Of a stretch of 36,142 nucleotides of DNA, positions 23,244-31,397 are shown in pieces (the stretch's first letter is position 1; the number at the start of each line of letters is the position of its first letter). A model generated the notes under the pieces. It saw only the letters and a list, made by a program, of their open reading frames with translations, did not search any database and was not told the DNA's origin. Made by a program: the position numbers and the translations under genes. The DNA is from an uncultured Eubacteriales bacterium (lineage in GTDB: Bacteria; Bacillota; Clostridia; Oscillospirales; Oscillospiraceae), in NCBI GenBank assembly GCA_900549645.1, contig URPD01000014.1:1-36142 (forward strand). Reading direction: 5' to 3'.

Positions 23244-24464
23244 TCAGAACTTGCCGCTGCTGCCGGAACCTCCGCCGCCGCTTTCACTGGAGCTTCCGCT
23301 GCTGGAAGAGCTGCGCTCGATCTTCCTGCTGGTTTCCGTGGAATGGGTAAATCTGTCGGTCTTCTCGGTTAGCTCGAGATTTCCGGAGATGTATGCGTGA
23401 GCCGTAGTTTCCATCGCAACGGAGTTCATTCTCTCCCAGATGGTGAGAGTCGCCACCAGTGCGATGAGCAGCGCAACGCCGCAGAATATGAGTATCACCG
23501 TCACGGGGCTTTGCTTAACGGGCTTTCCCTCGGCTGCGCTCTCAAGGAAACGGGCACATTCGCGGATATAATCCTCAAAGCCGCCTGCCCAGTCGTCGTC
23601 CTTGAAGTTGTCCAGAAATACTTCCTCGAGCACCTTGCGCCCGGATTCGCTGAAGGTGTACTCTGAGTTCTCGCCGTAGCAGAAAATCGCACAGTCGCGG
23701 TCATCCATGCTGAGAAGCAGCATGATACCCTCGCGGTCGGGTCCCTCGCCCATGTTGTACTCATGGTATATGGTGTAGGTCGTCTGGAAGGGTGTGCCCG
23801 CATTGAAGTCACGGTAATCGTCCACCGTCACGATATAGACGCCGACTCCGTACTTCTGTGAGACAGCCTCCGCCATTTTTTCAAGCTGCTGCCACTGGGG
23901 CTCGCTGAGAAGTCCGGCATCGTCCGTGATATTGTCAAGCTGTGCTCCGCCCGTCGAGGCGGCGGCGCCGTTTTCAATATAGCTTGCGCAATACTTTATG
24001 TAGTCCTCAAAGCCGCCTGCCCAGTCGTCATTGCCGAACCTGTTCAGGAAGGCATCCTCAATTCCCTGCAAGGCAGAGTCCGTGAAAACCTCCGCGCTCT
24101 TGTCGCCGTAGTAATAGAGCCCATACTCTCTTTCACTCATGCTGAGCAGCAGCAAAATACCGTCTCGCCCGGAGTTTTGCCCCATATTATAGCTATGGTA
24201 TATGCTCTCCGCCGCAGCATAGGCGCTGTCGGAGCTAAATATGCTGTAATCGTCAAGAATGACGGCGTAAACGCCTATCCCGTATTTATAGGTCACCGTC
24301 TGCGCCATCTTTTCAAGCCGCTGTCTGTCGGCATCGGACAAAAGACCTACATCGTCCGTGATGTTATACGGCTCTGCACCGTCCGCCTTGGTGGCATATG
24401 CCGAGGCGCAGAGCGGGATGAGAAGAACGAGGATAAGCAGTATTGATATCAGTCTTTTTTTCAT
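23244..24464 (-). CDS. Membrane protein with two TPM domains (YdjH/YgcG-like)
   Basis: A 406-residue protein: signal peptide (1-~24), two TPM domains in tandem (~33-165 and ~178-310), a membrane helix (~320-342) and a cytoplasmic tail ending in a Ser/Gly-rich GSGSSGKF, as is common in YgcG-type proteins. The two TPM copies are clearly a duplication: each has ITDD.GLLS, YGVGVY or YGIGVY, Y..YNMG and DDWAGGFEDYI. TPM domains are extracytoplasmic and have been linked to phosphatase activity and envelope maintenance. In B. subtilis a single-TPM protein (YdjH) works with YdjG and YdjI. It starts 10 bp after the zinc-ribbon gene. Confidence 0.88.
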   Translation of the reverse strand: MKKRLISILLILVLLIPLCASAYATKADGAEPYNITDDVGLLSDADRQRLEKMAQTVTYKYGIGVYAVILDDYSIFSSDSAYAAAESIYHSYNMGQNSGRDGILLLLSMSEREYGLYYYGDKSAEVFTDSALQGIEDAFLNRFGNDDWAGGFEDYIKYCASYIENGAAASTGGAQLDNITDDAGLLSEPQWQQLEKMAEAVSQKYGVGVYIVTVDDYRDFNAGTPFQTTYTIYHEYNMGEGPDREGIMLLLSMDDRDCAIFCYGENSEYTFSESGRKVLEEVFLDNFKDDDWAGGFEDYIRECARFLESAAEGKPVKQSPVTVILIFCGVALLIALVATLTIWERMNSVAMETTAHAYISGNLELTEKTDRFTHSTETSRKIERSSSSSGSSSESGGGGSGSSGKF

Positions 24465-24474
24465 CTCACACCGC

Positions 24475-25605
24475 CTATCTCATCAAAAGCAGTCCGAGGC
24501 TTATGGCCGCTGCAAGCAGAGGCGCCGCGATTGCGGAGAAAAGCCCCAGCACGCGCTTTTTGCTCACCGGCAGATTGCCCACAAGCTTACCCGTCTGACC
24601 GTTCATGGCAAAGAGATAGTCCTTGCCCTCCCACTTGGTATTCAATATCCACACCGGCAGCAGCGCATACTGCACCTTGCCGCGCTTGAGGCGAATGTTC
24701 TCCTCCTTGACACTACAGCTCGTATAGCCCTCGACCGTGCCCTCCATGGCGGCGACAAAGGAGCCCTCGCAGCGCCTGTCGGCGCGCGCACGGCTGTCCT
24801 CCACGCTCACGTCATACTTATCTGCAAGGTAGCCGGGGAGATATGCCGAGGAGAAGGGCTTCAAATCGTCGTAATCATACGGCTCGATGGAGTCCATGTA
24901 GTCGTCCGGCATTTTGCTGGAGGCGTCCACGGGTATCTGGCTGAAGCTGAGCGAACCGCTGCGGCGCACATCGTAGTGGTCGGTCGTGGTTATCTCATAG
25001 TCGCCCGAGGTGTGCGTATAGCTCTGTGTCGCGTGAAATCTGACGCTGCCCTCGGCGGAGCCGTCAAACATCCAGAAGGGGACATACACGCCCTTTATCT
25101 CCTGAAGATGGTTTGCCTTGGAGAAGGTCGAGGGGAGCAGCGGCTTTTTGCGGTAATGCCGCTTGAGCGCGTTGATTGCATCCTGCTTGCCGAGCTTGAA
25201 GGGCAGGATATAATCGGGCTTGAGCATACCCGAGAACTGGCCGGGCACGACCGTCGGGTTGCCGCAGTAGGGGCAGGAGGTCGCCGCCGTAGTCTCCTCG
25301 CAGAGAAGCTCCGCGCCGCAGGAGGGGCAGGTATATGCCTTTATCCCGTTTGCCTCGTCGCCCCAGTCGGAGCTCATTCCGGAGGTGTCCCAATCGTCGC
25401 CGTCCGCCGCGGCGCGTTCCGCCTTTTCGTCCGCCTTTTGCTTTGCCTCCGCCGCCTTTTCGTCCTTCTGCGCGTATAGCGCCTCTATCTCGGCCACGTC
25501 ATAGCTTGAGCCGCAGTAGTCGCACTCAAGCATTCCCGTCTCGCCGGAGAAATGCAGGGGGCCGGTACAGGCCGGACATTGATAGTTAGTTACCTGTATT
25601 GCCAT
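24475..25605 (-). CDS. Zinc-ribbon membrane protein (YdjG-like, TFIIB-type zinc ribbon)
   Basis: A 376-residue protein with two zinc ribbons (CPAC..CDYC at ~10-31 and CPSC..CPYC at ~92-114) separated by a charged Lys/Glu/Ala linker. A conserved beta-rich domain with YVPFWMFDG and LLPVWIL follows, and the protein ends in a single helix. This layout matches B. subtilis YdjG and its relatives, often annotated as primosomal- or TFIIB-like only because of the ribbons. The start has GGAAGG upstream. Its TPM neighbour follows within 10 bp, keeping the YdjG-YdjH pair. It probably docks cytoplasmic partners to the membrane; that role is inferred from the B. subtilis system. Confidence 0.82.
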   Translation of the reverse strand: MAIQVTNYQCPACTGPLHFSGETGMLECDYCGSSYDVAEIEALYAQKDEKAAEAKQKADEKAERAAADGDDWDTSGMSSDWGDEANGIKAYTCPSCGAELLCEETTAATSCPYCGNPTVVPGQFSGMLKPDYILPFKLGKQDAINALKRHYRKKPLLPSTFSKANHLQEIKGVYVPFWMFDGSAEGSVRFHATQSYTHTSGDYEITTTDHYDVRRSGSLSFSQIPVDASSKMPDDYMDSIEPYDYDDLKPFSSAYLPGYLADKYDVSVEDSRARADRRCEGSFVAAMEGTVEGYTSCSVKEENIRLKRGKVQYALLPVWILNTKWEGKDYLFAMNGQTGKLVGNLPVSKKRVLGLFSAIAAPLLAAAISLGLLLMR

Positions 25606-25648
25606 CTTATCTTTCCTTCCATATCCCGCCGAGAGCTGCGGCGGGTCC

Positions 25649-25682
25649 CCTCTTGATTTGCCCCGGAGGACAAATCAAGAGG
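25649..25682. repeat. Intercistronic inverted repeat
   Basis: A perfect 12-bp stem CCTCTTGATTTG / CAAATCAAGAGG with a 10-base loop, inside the 87-bp gap between the lipoprotein gene and the zinc-ribbon gene. There is no T-run on the minus strand, so it looks like an mRNA-stability or attenuation element rather than a full terminator. Confidence 0.55.
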
Positions 25683-25692
25683 CAGTATTATT

Positions 25693-27558
25693 TTACTTAA
25701 AGCTCATGCTGTCGAGTATATTGCTGCAATCGGAGCCGGGATCGGCGCTCATATAGGCAAGCCTGATGCTTATCCAGCCGCCGCTCGGTATCTGACCGTA
25801 GAACTCTATCCACTCTATGCCGACGTTCTTATAGCTGCGTCCGTTCATGGTGACTCCGCCGATTGTTCTGGACTCCAGCTCCGTCAGATTTTCAAAGTCC
25901 TTCTCATAGTAATTGAGGCTCTCGGAGGTCTCAAACAGCTCGACCTTGATGTAGGGTGTCCGGAAGGGCACGTTATCCGTCGTCGGGTTGTTGATTATCT
26001 GGAAGCTTGAGCGGACGCCCGGATCGACGCACCACGCGCCCTCGGGTATCTTGAACATCACGGTCGCCTCGACATTCTGACGGGAGTCTGTTATCGTGAC
26101 GCTCTGGTCAATCATATTACCGCTGCCCTCGGGGCGGCTGCCGAGCTTCACCGGAGTCACGTCATACTCCGGACCGTCCCAGCTTCCGCTGGTCCAGCTA
26201 TTGCTTATCTCCTCGCCGTTTTCCACCTTGAAGGCTACAAGCAGGGTAACTCTCTCGGGCGCAAACCACTCATAGGTATGGCGGTCGGCGCGCCAGGAGT
26301 CAAACTCGGTGTAGGGCACGCCGTCCGTGCCGAGAAGCTCACGGATATCCTCATACTTCACGTCATCCCAGATAAAGTCGCCCTTGAGGGAGAGAATTGC
26401 TCTGTCCATGACCTCGCGGGAGACCTGACCGGTCGCGTTTGCGTTCGACTTGCCGTAATCGCCGCCGGTGGCGCCGGTCTGCGTCGCCTCGCCGCCCTGT
26501 GAGCCGCCGCTGGCAAACTCCGTAGCCTCACCGCCGATAACATCCGGCATTAGGGCGTTTTTCTCGATGAGAGGAATATACCAATCGTCATAGAGATTGG
26601 GACGTCCCTCCTCCGTCACGTCATCCCAGTAGGTTCCCCAGGGACGCAGATATATCTCATATCTGTACTCATCGTCGCCGTTTTCGTACCAGCCGTCAAT
26701 GCATATCATCGCGTCAAACTCCGACAGACCCGGATCGACTATCCAGTCGGCGTGCTCAAGCGGTATATCCGTAAACCAGCCTCCCTCGGACATCATCGTG
26801 CCGTGCTCGCCTGTACCGGCGGAGTTCAGGCTGACGGTTGCATCGACCATGGGATTGCTCCTCGAGTAGTCCTCATCCCAGAGCGTGACCGTGCCCATGT
26901 AGTCAGAGCCTATTTCGATAATGCCGGACACGTCCCACCAGTTATTATTCATTTCCTCATAAGCGCCGGTGCCGCCGGTGAGTATCCACCAGCCGTACCA
27001 CTGACCGTTCCACCAGTCAAGCAGCGGGTCGCCGGTCTTGTTGAGCATGGTCGAGCCGCTGCCGCTGCCGCCGAACTGCTCGGTGCTCAGGGTCGTGGGG
27101 TCAATGCTGAGCTTGCCGACCTTCTTGCCGATTATCTGCGAAAGCTCCACCTCGACCTTGCTCTCCTTATCGCGCAGGATAAAGGCAAGGCATACGTCGG
27201 TGCTTGCGCCGGGCTGAATTTCGGTGAGCTGTCCGTCGGTCACGGTCTCATATGTATCCTCATTTGTAAAGATGCTTGCGATATCGAGCTCCACTCCGTT
27301 CTGGAAGCCCTTCTCAACTACCGTCCATAGGAAGGACGCGGAGCTTTTGCCCGTGTTCGTATAGCTGAGGGTGATAACTATTGTGTCGTTTCCTACCGAG
27401 TCCTGAGTGAGAACCGCGCCCTTATAGTCGAGCGTGCAGTCCTCAAGGACGATGTGGTTCGGGTCTGACGATGCCTTATCCCCGCCGCAGGCGCAGAGCG
27501 TGAGCGCCATTGCAAGCGTAAGGAGCAGGCAAAGCAGTCTGGTTTTTCTCTTTTTCAT
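25693..27558 (-). CDS. Lipoprotein with N-terminal DUF5067-like domain
   Basis: A 621-residue lipoprotein: signal sequence with lipobox LCAC (Cys24), then residues ~35-155 with the DUF5067-like pattern DYKGAVLTQDSVGNDTIVI and later FQNGVELD. A Trp/Tyr/Asp-rich middle section (~175-330) has two WDV/WDE-type segments, a Gly/Thr linker (~345-370) follows, and then comes a C-terminal beta-rich domain. No catalytic motif is recognised. It is anchored on the outer face of the membrane and encoded between the DUF4428-like gene and the YdjG-like gene. Its role in the system is unknown; the aromatic-rich middle could bind wall polymers, but this is a guess. Confidence 0.75.
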   Translation of the reverse strand: MKKRKTRLLCLLLTLAMALTLCACGGDKASSDPNHIVLEDCTLDYKGAVLTQDSVGNDTIVITLSYTNTGKSSASFLWTVVEKGFQNGVELDIASIFTNEDTYETVTDGQLTEIQPGASTDVCLAFILRDKESKVEVELSQIIGKKVGKLSIDPTTLSTEQFGGSGSGSTMLNKTGDPLLDWWNGQWYGWWILTGGTGAYEEMNNNWWDVSGIIEIGSDYMGTVTLWDEDYSRSNPMVDATVSLNSAGTGEHGTMMSEGGWFTDIPLEHADWIVDPGLSEFDAMICIDGWYENGDDEYRYEIYLRPWGTYWDDVTEEGRPNLYDDWYIPLIEKNALMPDVIGGEATEFASGGSQGGEATQTGATGGDYGKSNANATGQVSREVMDRAILSLKGDFIWDDVKYEDIRELLGTDGVPYTEFDSWRADRHTYEWFAPERVTLLVAFKVENGEEISNSWTSGSWDGPEYDVTPVKLGSRPEGSGNMIDQSVTITDSRQNVEATVMFKIPEGAWCVDPGVRSSFQIINNPTTDNVPFRTPYIKVELFETSESLNYYEKDFENLTELESRTIGGVTMNGRSYKNVGIEWIEFYGQIPSGGWISIRLAYMSADPGSDCSNILDSMSFK

Positions 27559-27635
27559 TTCAGTAAATTCCTCCTAAGTCATTTCCAATAAAGCCTGATG
27601 CTGCCGTAACCGGAAAACAAAATCCGTCCCGGCAA

Positions 27636-28406
27636 TCATCCCATCAGCGCGCCGCCGCAGTATTCGCAGCAGCCGCTTGCGTCCGGTGTAGTCGTCGCGC
27701 CGCAGTAGGGGCAGCTTACTGCCGTTTTGGGCGCGGCGGCCTGTTCTATCTTCTCTCTGGCATCATCCCGTACCTTCACGAGAATTTGCCGTATCTCCTC
27801 CCCAAGCTGCTTATACTTTTTATATTCCGCGTTAGTCTCGGGGTTGAAGCGCAGGGTCACTCCGGGGCGAATGGACGGGGGCGGGCTGATCTCCACGGAG
27901 CTCGGATTGATGCGGAAGCGCATCTCATTGAAATAGGGGTTATTGACGTTGACGATTATGTAGAAGTCATAGGAATACTCATAGCGCGGCGGATTATAGC
28001 TGACCTCGTTTCCGTCCTTATCCTCGTGCAAAAGCTCCTTACTGCTCTCCTCAACGTCCAGAGTACAGCCGGTAACGTCCGACAGCGCCAACACGTCCGG
28101 GTTTGCCTCCGCGATATTCTTCGCGCTTGTGACCATGAACAGTCCCGCGTCCTCGTCCAGCAAAAGCTTTGTGCCGCTGCCGAGCGTCCGCGTTATGTGA
28201 AAGGCCTCAACGCGGCCGCGGTTTTCCTCGCGGTATTCAAGCTGCCGCTTTATCTCGTTTACGCTGCTGTTGCGGCGCTCTGAGAACCACGGGGACAGCT
28301 TACGGGCACAGTCCTTACACAAATTCCCGTCCTCCAGCTTGCGGTTGCCGAGAAGCCCTATCCTCTCCCCGCAGACGTCGCAGTATTTTTTATCAAACAG
28401 TCCCAT
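27636..28406 (-). CDS. DUF4428-like zinc protein with PH-like core
   Basis: A 256-residue soluble protein. The N-terminal CDVC...CKDC (9-33, with IGLLGNRKLEDG between) is the DUF4428 zinc motif. The middle (~65-195) is beta-rich and contains a phrase on constant values (TSAKNIAEANPDVLALSDVTG) found in such proteins. The end is a second zinc ribbon (CPYC...CEYC at ~233-252). These proteins are common in Clostridia beside SPFH and zinc-ribbon genes. No transmembrane segment is seen. AAAGGAGG is 11 bases before the ATG, inside a leader that is repeated in front of the next gene upstream. Confidence 0.82.
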   Translation of the reverse strand: MGLFDKKYCDVCGERIGLLGNRKLEDGNLCKDCARKLSPWFSERRNSSVNEIKRQLEYREENRGRVEAFHITRTLGSGTKLLLDEDAGLFMVTSAKNIAEANPDVLALSDVTGCTLDVEESSKELLHEDKDGNEVSYNPPRYEYSYDFYIIVNVNNPYFNEMRFRINPSSVEISPPPSIRPGVTLRFNPETNAEYKKYKQLGEEIRQILVKVRDDAREKIEQAAAPKTAVSCPYCGATTTPDASGCCEYCGGALMG

Positions 28407-28416
28407 AAGGCGGCTG

Positions 28417-28890
28417 CCTCCTTTATATTATTTTATTATTATTATTTTATGCCTTCAATTCAGCTCGCGGAAATTGAGCACCGCGCCGTAGATATACAGC
28501 CCCGGAATTACAAATCCGGCAAGCCCGGACATGAGCGCCTTGGAGTCGAAGCCGCCGTTATACAGGTTCATAACGATAATCTGGATGCCGAAAAGCACGA
28601 CGAGCACGCCCCATATTATAAGCAGCTTGGCTTTTTGAGGGTTTTTGCAGTGCTTGACTCCCATGATGCCCGCGACAAGCTGACATATGCCGCCTACAAG
28701 CGTTGCAAGCAGAGCCAGAAAGTAATTGCCCGTAAGCCCGGAGGCAGCGCCAATTCCGGCTACAAGCGCGCCGAAGCCCGCTACTATAACGCCGAGCAGT
28801 ATGACCATCGCCGAGCCTATTATCATCAGTATTCCGGTGACCTTGAGAAATTTGCTTCCCTTCACAGCGTTTCCTCCTTTATATTATTTT
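28417..28890 (-). repeat. Repeated 18-bp leader with ribosome site (two copies)
   Basis: The same 18 bp, AAAATAATATAAAGGAGG on the minus strand, occurs at 28417-28434 and at 28873-28890, each ending in the ribosome site of the next gene (27636-28406 and 28455-28865). Only the two ends of this interval are repeats; the span between is coding. Confidence 0.7.
28455..28865 (-). CDS. Small four-helix membrane protein
   Basis: A 136-residue integral membrane protein with four hydrophobic helices (about 8-30, 45-68, 80-100 and 112-130) and a glycine/alanine-rich second helix. The start is GTG, with GGAGG seven bases upstream. No named family is recognised. It lies between the one-helix protein and the DUF4428-like protein in the envelope operon and is a candidate membrane partner for the SPFH protein. 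Confidence 0.75.
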   Translation of the reverse strand: MKGSKFLKVTGILMIIGSAMVILLGVIVAGFGALVAGIGAASGLTGNYFLALLATLVGGICQLVAGIMGVKHCKNPQKAKLLIIWGVLVVLFGIQIIVMNLYNGGFDSKALMSGLAGFVIPGLYIYGAVLNFRELN

Positions 28891-29098
28891 AATTATTTAT
28901 ATCCTCCCGCAAGCTTAGCTCCTCCGCGTCCGAGGCGGGTAGCTTTGCCTCTGCTCTCCTGAGGTCCGGGTTTTCCATCCCGCAGCCGCCGTCCATGATC
29001 CGGTTTGTGACAAAGACACGGAAAAGCACACAGAAAATCAGGATGAGCAGGGCAATAATCACCAGAGCCGCAAGGAGCCTGCGCCAGAGCTTGCTCAC
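28889..29098 (-). CDS. Small single-helix membrane protein
   Basis: A 69-residue protein with one helix (~9-31) and an acidic tail. The start is GTG and overlaps the SPFH stop by four bases (GTGA), which indicates coupled translation and argues that this short frame is real. No family is recognised. Confidence 0.65.
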   Translation of the reverse strand: MSKLWRRLLAALVIIALLILIFCVLFRVFVTNRIMDGGCGMENPDLRRAEAKLPASDAEELSLREDINN

Positions 29099-30438
29099 AC
29101 TATGTCCCCGGTGTCAAAGGGGTCTCCGCACTCGGGGCAGAACTTGGGCGGGTGTCTCGGGTCCTCCGGCTCCCAGCCGCACTTATCGCACTTGTACTGC
29201 GGGGCTGCGGCGGGCTTGGGCTTGCCGCACTCGGCACAGAATTTGCCCTTGTTCACCGCGCCGCAGGAGCAGGTCCAGCCCTCGGCCGCGGGCTTGGGCT
29301 CCGGCTTCTTCGCGCCGCACTCGGGACAGAACTTGCCCGTTGCCGTTGCGCCGCAGGCACAGACCCATGCGTTTGCCGCCGGAGCGGGATTTGCCGGTGC
29401 TGCGGGCTGCTGAACCGGCTGCGCCGCGGGCTGCTGCGCGCCCATTTGGTAGAGCTGCTGAGCATTGAAGCCGCCGGCGTTCTGCGCCATGTTCATGCCC
29501 ATAAACGCCATTGCGACGCCGCCCTGATTGTTCGCCGCAGCCTGCATCGCGGTAGCCTGCGCTCTGGCAAGGTTTGCCGCCGCCATGCCGGGGTTCATAT
29601 ACGCCTTTGCCTGCTGCATCTGCTTGAGCATCTGCTCGTCCTCCTCGCTGGCCTTTACGCTGGACACGCCGAAGGAGACTATCTCAAGACCGCGCAGGTC
29701 ACGCCACTTGCCGGAGAGCACCTCGTTGAGCGCCTGAGAAAGCTCAAGGGTATGACCGGGCAGTGCGCTGTATCTTATGCCCATGTCGGAAATCTTTGCA
29801 AACGCGGGCTGAAGCGCGGTCAGAAGCTCGGTCTTGAGCTGACCCTCCAGCTTGTCGCGGGTGTAGGACTCGCTCACGTTGCCGCAGACGTTTGTATAGA
29901 AGAGGATGGGGTTTGCGATACGGTAGCTGTATTCGCCGAAGCAGCGAATGGAGATGTCAATATCTATGCCCGCGCTCTGGTCAACGACACGGAAGGGCAC
30001 GGGAGAGGGAGTGCCGTACTTATTGCCGATAAGCTCCTTGGTGTTGAAATAGTACACGCGCTGATCCTTGGGTGCCTCGCCGCCGAAGGTAAAGCGCTTG
30101 CCGATGTTCTTAAAGGTCGCCATCAGCGCATCGCCGAGGTCGCCGGAGAAAATCGAAGGCTCGGTCGAGGTGTCGTAGACAAATTCACCGGGCTCCGCAC
30201 AAAGCTCGACTATCTTGCCCTGCTCGACGATCATCATGCACTGTCCGTCGGCAACCGCGATGATAGAGCCGTTGGAGATGATGTTGTCAACGCCCTTGTT
30301 GCTGCCCCTGCCCGTGACTCTGCGCTGACCCTTGATGGCCATCACGCTCTCGGGAATAGACTCACAGTAAAAATATTCTCTCCACTGGTCGGCCAATACG
30401 CCTCCCGCTGCACCCATTGCTGCCTGAATAAGTCCCAT
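29095..30438 (-). CDS. SPFH-domain protein with C-terminal zinc ribbons (YdjI-like)
   Basis: A 447-residue protein. Residues ~1-280 are an SPFH domain of the YdjI / virion-core-like type (EYFYCESIPESVMAIKG ... SNKGVDNIISNGSIIAVADGQ ... DISIRCFGEYSYRI). An Ala/Met/Gln-rich segment follows, then three zinc-binding modules (CACG...CPECG, CSCG...CAECG, CDKCGW...CPECG). SPFH proteins form membrane-associated scaffolds. In B. subtilis YdjI tethers the phage-shock protein PspA to the membrane with YdjG and YdjH; relatives of both are encoded in this operon, but PspA is not. The ATG has a weak TTAATAATAAGGAGA site upstream. Confidence 0.88.
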   Translation of the reverse strand: MGLIQAAMGAAGGVLADQWREYFYCESIPESVMAIKGQRRVTGRGSNKGVDNIISNGSIIAVADGQCMMIVEQGKIVELCAEPGEFVYDTSTEPSIFSGDLGDALMATFKNIGKRFTFGGEAPKDQRVYYFNTKELIGNKYGTPSPVPFRVVDQSAGIDIDISIRCFGEYSYRIANPILFYTNVCGNVSESYTRDKLEGQLKTELLTALQPAFAKISDMGIRYSALPGHTLELSQALNEVLSGKWRDLRGLEIVSFGVSSVKASEEDEQMLKQMQQAKAYMNPGMAAANLARAQATAMQAAANNQGGVAMAFMGMNMAQNAGGFNAQQLYQMGAQQPAAQPVQQPAAPANPAPAANAWVCACGATATGKFCPECGAKKPEPKPAAEGWTCSCGAVNKGKFCAECGKPKPAAAPQYKCDKCGWEPEDPRHPPKFCPECGDPFDTGDIV

Positions 30439-30498
30439 AATCTGTTGTCTCCTTATTATTAATTGTTTTTTATGTTCTTGACGGCCTGCGGCCGTTTG

Positions 30499-31383
30499 TC
30501 AGCTTCTCTTGCGCTTTCTCACAAAAAACACTATTCCCGCCGCTATCGCCGCCAGAACTCCGACTGCCGCCATGATTATCGCCCAAACGGGGACGGAGTC
30601 CTTCGCACTCGGCGCTTCTATGCCGGTCGCTGCATTCGCTTCGCCGGGTGTGCCCTTGCCGAGCTTGCCGTTTACGCCTTTCTTGCCGTCCGTTCTCTCG
30701 GCGCGCTCCTTGTCGCTGCTCTTATCGGCGCTCTTGTCGTCAGGCGTCTCCGTCGGCTCCGGTGACTGCGTAGGCTCCGGTGACTGCGTAGGCTCCGGAG
30801 TGAGCGCCGGGGGCGGTGTCACCGTAGTGCCGCCGCTGAGCTTCGGGAGAGTTTTTACATACTCCGTCTCGCAAATGCTGCACACATAAAGCTCATAGCC
30901 CTCGCTTGTCGTCGTCGGCTGCGACATGACGTAGGCGAACACATAATTATGCTGAGTTCTGGGGACAGACGCTCTCTCGGTCACGCCGCAATAGCTGCAC
31001 TCGCGGGTCTTTATGCCCTCATCATAGCAGCTTGCGGGCGTGGTCACAAACCAGCTTCCGAAGCTGTGCGGCTTGCGGGGTATCGTCTCGGTTTTGCCGA
31101 ACTCTCCACAGTTTCCGCATCTATAGGCTATCATGCCCTCGCTCATGCAGCTTGCAGGCTCTCGGCTGAACTCCACCCAGTTATGCCCGTAGGCATATTC
31201 GGTGACGTACTTTTCCTCATATCCGCACTTTGAGCAGCGCAGGATATAATATCCGTCCTCGGTACAGGTGGCTTTGTACGCCTCGGCCTGATAAAAGCTA
31301 TGGTCGCAGGCTGCGGCAGCGCTTACAGGCAGGAGTGCCGCCACAATCAGCAGCGCCAGCAGCGCACAGGTGATTTTTCTCAT
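30499..31383 (-). CDS. Membrane-anchored protein with CxxC-type surface repeats
   Basis: A 294-residue protein. Signal peptide (1-~25), four degenerate repeats of ~40 residues with the pattern H-x-(W/Y) ... (A/T)(S/T)C-x3-G ... C-x2-CG-x-(6-8)-P (~27-175), a Pro/Glu/Thr linker with tandem PEPTQS, a Lys/Asp-rich stretch, a helix (~265-287) and the tail RKRKRS. In DNA, an exact 18-bp tandem repeat (30755-30790) encodes the linker. Such cysteine repeats are found in extracellular Clostridial proteins and may bind metal. The start at 31383 is preferred over 31401, which overlaps the stop of the gene before. It is one of the external components of the operon. Confidence 0.78.
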   Translation of the reverse strand: MRKITCALLALLIVAALLPVSAAAACDHSFYQAEAYKATCTEDGYYILRCSKCGYEEKYVTEYAYGHNWVEFSREPASCMSEGMIAYRCGNCGEFGKTETIPRKPHSFGSWFVTTPASCYDEGIKTRECSYCGVTERASVPRTQHNYVFAYVMSQPTTTSEGYELYVCSICETEYVKTLPKLSGGTTVTPPPALTPEPTQSPEPTQSPEPTETPDDKSADKSSDKERAERTDGKKGVNGKLGKGTPGEANAATGIEAPSAKDSVPVWAIIMAAVGVLAAIAAGIVFFVRKRKRS

Positions 31384-31397
31384 CTCATTACCTCTTT

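Noticed and set aside
29152..30462. A 436-codon open frame on the plus strand opposite the SPFH gene
   Set aside because: Composition and lack of any motif show it is the antisense shadow of the SPFH/zinc-ribbon protein.
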